From Deinococcus radiopugnans ATCC 19172 (lineage in GTDB: Bacteria > Deinococcota > Deinococci > Deinococcales > Deinococcaceae), in contig NZ_VDMO01000034.1 of assembly GCF_006335125.1 (NCBI RefSeq), positions 1 to 25,901 of the forward strand: 25,901 bases of DNA, in the 5' to 3' direction. Positions 23,324 through 25,901 of this stretch are shown here, in pieces; within the stretch, counting starts at the first letter, position 1, and each line of letters begins with the position of its first letter. The notes under the pieces were generated by a model. The model was not told the DNA's origin. It saw only the letters and a list, made by a program, of their open reading frames with translations, and did not search any database. A program made the translations under genes and the position numbers.

Positions 23324-23941
23324 ATGCCGACGACAGGCGAACTGCTCAACCCTCTGGCCCTGTGCGGCCGTGTGGAAGACGCCGCGCGCCGCGAGGTGCT
23401 GATGCGCGGCGTGCTGGGTCACCTGTCCGCGTGGCAGATCACCTCCGAAGTCGAGGCCGATCCCGACTGGGAAGACGTGCAGGCCCTGCTGGTGCCGCGT
23501 ACCCCGCCGGTCCGCACCGAGGCGCCCTGGGTCCGTCCGGCGGTCAAGCCAGGCCTGTGGCTCTGCGCCGCCGAGCAGAGCACAGACCTGGAGTGCGGCG
23601 AGTTCGTCGACTGGGCCTGGCCGCTGGGAGGCACCGAGCAGCCGGTGCTGGGCGTGGTGGAGTTGCAGGAGCCGCTGATGATCCGGGTTCACCGCTCCTT
23701 CTACCTGGAGGCGGGCCGCCCTGTTCCCGCCTTTCTACGGGCCTACGACGGCCTGCTGCTACTGGGCGTGAAGGAGAAGCGGGCCCGCTTCCTGGTGCAG
23801 CAGATGGACTCGCTTGCGCTGCTGGATCTCGTGGTGTCGGGCTATCAGCGTCGCGGCGAGCTGCGCCATCCCGCAGGGTACGTGGAAGCCCGGCTCAAGG
23901 CCCTGGAGGTGGCGGAGACGGTGCCGGCTTCAGCGGAGTGA
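23324..23941 (+). CDS. Unknown 205-residue protein
   Basis: No known domain is recognised. The protein is soluble by composition, has no signal peptide or membrane segment, and carries two widely spaced Cys near the middle (LWLCAAEQ and DLECGEF). A hydrophobic stretch, YDGLLLLGVKEKRARFLVQQMDSLALLDLVV, sits at about 145-175 and could be a helix pair. Codon use is strongly GC-rich with G/C at third positions, which supports real coding on this strand rather than on the antisense frame at 23123-23692. It converges on the next gene. Confidence 0.7.
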   Translation: MPTTGELLNPLALCGRVEDAARREVLMRGVLGHLSAWQITSEVEADPDWEDVQALLVPRTPPVRTEAPWVRPAVKPGLWLCAAEQSTDLECGEFVDWAWPLGGTEQPVLGVVELQEPLMIRVHRSFYLEAGRPVPAFLRAYDGLLLLGVKEKRARFLVQQMDSLALLDLVVSGYQRRGELRHPAGYVEARLKALEVAETVPASAE

Positions 23942-24016
23942 CGGAACGGTCAAGCTGAACCGGCCTGTCCCCTTTTGTTCTGCCGGAGGTGACCCGCGTC
24001 GGTGGCGCAGTTGGAC

Positions 24017-24394
24017 TTACTTCCCCAGTGCGCCGAGCATGAAGTTCAAGTAGCCGCGACGGCCGCCCTGTTTCGTCCAGAAGTTCACGGACTTGCGGAT
24101 TCTGGCCAGGCAGCTCAGCAGCGTCGGCAGATCGATCGTGTCCATGACTTTTTCGGGACGTCCCAACATCATTTCTGTCGTCTCCAGCACCGCATCAAAC
24201 ACCGACAAGGCCAGCCCTTTGACGCGTGGAGGCGTCACCTCCTTACCCTGTTCCTCCGCTTTGTAGCGTGAGATCAGGGCAGCCAACCCTTCCTCGACCT
24301 GAAAGTCAAGCAGGTCCGGGTGCGCCCGGTACACCTCGATCACCGGGAGTTCGATGTTCATCAGCACATCTGGGTACAGGTCTTCGATCGCCAC
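24017..24394 (-). CDS. Unknown 125-residue protein
   Basis: A small, mostly helical acidic protein (IEVYRAHPDLLDFQVEEGLAALISRYKAEEQ, then GLALSVFDAVLETTEMMLGR) with a basic aromatic end (FWTKQGGRRGYLNFMLGALGK). No family is recognised. The GTG start at 24394 has TAGCCT exactly 6 nt upstream, again the leaderless layout. It is on the same strand as the toxin-antitoxin pair but separated from it by 71 bp. It may be a plasmid accessory protein. Confidence 0.65.
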   Translation of the reverse strand: MAIEDLYPDVLMNIELPVIEVYRAHPDLLDFQVEEGLAALISRYKAEEQGKEVTPPRVKGLALSVFDAVLETTEMMLGRPEKVMDTIDLPTLLSCLARIRKSVNFWTKQGGRRGYLNFMLGALGK

Positions 24395-24400
24395 GCGCTC

Positions 24401-24406
24401 AGGCTA
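24401..24406 (-). promoter_or_regulatory. Predicted -10 box of the 24.0-kb gene
   Basis: TAGCCT on the minus strand, 6 nt before the GTG at 24394. Confidence 0.35.
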
Positions 24407-24465
24407 CACGGGAAGTGGCGCTCTCTGGAGGAGAGCGTCCAGCAGCCAGCGTTAGACCCCGCTGG

Positions 24466-24837
24466 TCACACGCTGAAGATGAGCCGTACCGCCGCATGTA
24501 CCAGGGCGTATTCCTCCGGAGTCAGGAGGCCCAGGTAACGGGACACCCGTGACGCATCGAGGGCGCGCGTCTGGTCCACCAGCACGACGCTGGGCACCCG
24601 CAGCCCACCCGCTCCGGCTGGCAGCACGGGATACAGCTCAGGCGCCGCCGTCACCCAGGCCTGCTCCCGGAACGTCGTCACCGGGGCGAGCATCAGCACT
24701 GGGAAGCGGGGCCGCCCAGCGTTCGTGGGCAGGCCCACCAGCACTGCAGGCCGCGGCCCCTCCTGTTCGTGCCCGCCCGGATCGTGCTCGGGAAAGTCGG
24801 CCACGAACACGGCTCCCGACGTGAGGACCGCCGTCAC
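24466..24837 (-). CDS. mazF: MazF/PemK-family mRNA interferase toxin
   Basis: A 123-residue toxin expected to cleave RNA at short sequences. The family pattern is present: SGAVFVADFPEHDPGGHEQEG near the start (the GxVxxVDF and RPAVV-type motifs, here PRPAVLVGLP), LMLAPVT in the middle, and PSVVLVDQTRALDASRVSRYLGLL at the end. The start is the GTG at 24837, which overlaps the upstream antitoxin stop as GTGA; longer in-frame starts would lie inside the antitoxin gene. The start choice makes toxin output depend on antitoxin translation. The toxin looks intact. Confidence 0.87.
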   Translation of the reverse strand: MTAVLTSGAVFVADFPEHDPGGHEQEGPRPAVLVGLPTNAGRPRFPVLMLAPVTTFREQAWVTAAPELYPVLPAGAGGLRVPSVVLVDQTRALDASRVSRYLGLLTPEEYALVHAAVRLIFSV

Positions 24838-25220
24838 TCGCTCCCGATGAGGAGTTCGCCGTCTGCCCCCACCCGTACCGGCTCGCCCAGGGTGTAGGGA
24901 TCGGCGCCGCCCCAGTCGTACGGCTCGAACTCGCCCAGACGGGAAGCGTCCCCATCCAGCCACGCCCGCGCTTCGCGGTCCGGCCCGGGCACCGTGACCG
25001 CAGTCAGCAGATCAGCTGGGCTGACCGGCTCGCCGGTTAGTTCCTCTAGGGTGGTCATGACCGCTCCCAGCGTCCCCAGATCCACGCGGCTGGCCTCGCC
25101 GCGCGCCAGAGCGTACACGGTACGCTCACTGACCCGGCCCCGTGCCGCCTGCGCGAGGCGGTACGCGCTCAGGCCATGAGCGGCCAGGTAGTGCCTCAGG
25201 GTAAACTGAACGGTTCGCAT
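24834..25220 (-). CDS. XRE-family antitoxin of the MazF pair
   Basis: A 128-residue protein with an N-terminal Cro/C1-type HTH (LRHYLAAHGLSAYRLAQAARGRVSERTVYALARGE) and an acidic, flexible C-terminal tail (WLDGDASRLGEFEPYDWGGADPYTLGE) of the kind that wraps around a toxin. The usual MazE partner is an AbrB-fold protein, so an XRE partner for a MazF-like toxin is a less common pairing, recognised mainly from gene order and overlap. TAAGAT lies 9 nt before the ATG, so the operon is likely transcribed with little or no leader. Confidence 0.8.
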   Translation of the reverse strand: MRTVQFTLRHYLAAHGLSAYRLAQAARGRVSERTVYALARGEASRVDLGTLGAVMTTLEELTGEPVSPADLLTAVTVPGPDREARAWLDGDASRLGEFEPYDWGGADPYTLGEPVRVGADGELLIGSE

Positions 25221-25229
25221 AGTGGCAAC

Positions 25230-25235
25230 ATCTTA
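25230..25235 (-). promoter_or_regulatory. Predicted -10 box of the antitoxin-mazF operon
   Basis: TAAGAT on the minus strand, 9 nt before the ATG at 25220. A TTGGTA -35 candidate lies 19 nt further upstream. The 160-bp gap 25221-25382 shows no convincing gene. Confidence 0.4.
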
Positions 25236-25382
25236 CCAGTACTGGCGAGGACTCTACCAACTTAACGGCTTTAACTGGGCATGGCTTGAATACCGGGCTG
25301 ATCTAGAGAAATTAAAGGCGGCCCCCGGGTCACCTTCTTCGTTGGGCTGCTTTATCTGCCTCCAACAAGAAGAGAAGCCTGC

Positions 25383-25781
25383 TCAAGCCCGAATCAAAAA
25401 CATCACCCGTGTCAGCGTCCCGCGCCCGCCTTCTTCGGCGTAGCGGGCCAACACTTCCGGGTCTTGAGTCCAGTGCCCCACCCGATACATGCCGCTGTAG
25501 AACCAGCGGCCTTCCCCCTTCATCACCTCTGGCCCCTTCATAAACACGGGAATGGCTTCGGCCTGTTGACACAACATCGCCGCAGACCCTTCGACGCCCG
25601 ACCCCTCCCCCACCAGAATTTCACGCGGCGCGAATGGCCCCTTCTTGACGCTGAAGCACCCGGCAACGACCCTGCCATCTTTGTGCGGCAGATAGGGCTG
25701 GGGACTGCCTCCCAGAATCTTTGAAATTTCAGCGCGAGTGTACCCGCGGCCTGTTTCAACGAGTGGATGTGAAAGGGTCAT
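25383..25781 (-). CDS. Unknown 132-residue protein with IPVFxK...WxYxGxYRV pattern
   Basis: A small soluble protein. Two blocks look conserved: GRGYTRAEISKILGGSPQPYLPH near the start, and AIPVFMKGPEV followed by RWFYSGMYRVGHW near the end. These blocks recall a family of stand-alone proteins in diverse bacteria of unknown role, but I cannot name it with confidence. GGAG lies 5 nt before the ATG at 25781. An inverted repeat about 17 bp upstream may regulate it. It is probably monocistronic. Confidence 0.7.
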   Translation of the reverse strand: MTLSHPLVETGRGYTRAEISKILGGSPQPYLPHKDGRVVAGCFSVKKGPFAPREILVGEGSGVEGSAAMLCQQAEAIPVFMKGPEVMKGEGRWFYSGMYRVGHWTQDPEVLARYAEEGGRGTLTRVMFLIRA

Positions 25782-25797
25782 ACGGACTCCGATTGAA

Positions 25798-25814
25798 AGG
25801 TGTTGAAAACACCT
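25798..25814. promoter_or_regulatory. Inverted repeat upstream of the 25.4-kb gene
   Basis: AGGTGTT at 25798-25804 and AACACCT at 25808-25814 flank a 3-nt centre. A second compound inverted repeat, GTGTAGA at 25863-25869 with TCTACAC at 25889-25895, includes an inner ATCGG/CCGAT pair. Both are operator or hairpin candidates close to the window edge. Confidence 0.45.
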
Positions 25815-25901
25815 GGAAATCCGAGCGAAGCGAGCAGGAGAAAAACGGGTTCCGGACGTGGAGTGTAGACATCGGCGCTGTCCCGATTTCTACACGAAAC
25901 A

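Noticed and set aside
23123..23692. Minus-strand open frame of 189 codons
   Set aside because: Overlaps the 23.3-kb gene in antisense; codon pattern favours the plus strand.
25222..25443. 73-codon plus-strand frame starting with GTG
   Set aside because: No ribosome site, overlaps the end of the 25.4-kb gene in antisense and the promoter of the antitoxin; only its first 35 residues look protein-like.

Overview
The window reads as part of a Deinococcus (or close relative) accessory replicon, most likely a plasmid or plasmid-like megareplicon. The grounds are high GC with GC-rich codon use, a ParA/ParB pair of divergent type, a plasmid-style initiator with DNA repeats inside its gene, and several genes whose -10 box (TANNNT) sits exactly 6 nt before the start codon, the leaderless layout known to be common in Deinococcus. 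The genus is inferred from these traits; there is no rRNA or other taxonomic marker. No tRNA, rRNA or CRISPR array was seen.

Layout. (1) 1-2.4 kb: parAB on the minus strand, with a perfect 44-bp AT-rich palindrome downstream of parB and a nested palindrome upstream of parA. (2) 2.4-4.9 kb: a small Cys-rich protein, a XerC/D-like tyrosine recombinase and a higBA toxin-antitoxin pair with an operator laid over its promoter. (3) 4.95-7.0 kb: a replication initiator whose coding sequence contains four 22-bp repeats followed by four 13-bp repeats, a likely origin. A translationally coupled small downstream gene is cut by an insertion sequence. (4) 7.0-12.7 kb: mobile DNA, namely a complete IS3-family element (terminal repeats at 6977 and 8212) and a complete two-gene Tn3-family transposon (8928-12676). 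(5) 12.7-18 kb: a stress/defence-like stretch with a TerB-like/AAA+ ATPase coupled to a TerD protein, a frameshifted HNH gene butted against a truncated sacsin-like ATPase fragment, a small predicted secreted protein, and a PD-(D/E)XK nuclease fused to a DUF2075-type helicase. (6) 18-22.6 kb: a second replication-like module with a P4/D5-type primase-helicase, a TubC-docking-like protein, an XRE regulator and a winged-helix-like protein. Six copies of TAAGYGTGCCG at about 30-bp spacing sit upstream of the last. (7) 23.3-25.8 kb: two unknown proteins, an XRE antitoxin/MazF pair and another unknown small protein.

How it fits together. ParAB, the initiator and two toxin-antitoxin systems are ordinary plasmid maintenance functions. 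The notable point is two independent replication systems, each with its own repeat family, in one 26-kb stretch; this suggests a fusion of replicons or an integrated satellite. Transposons, truncated genes and gene remnants sit at several of the joins.
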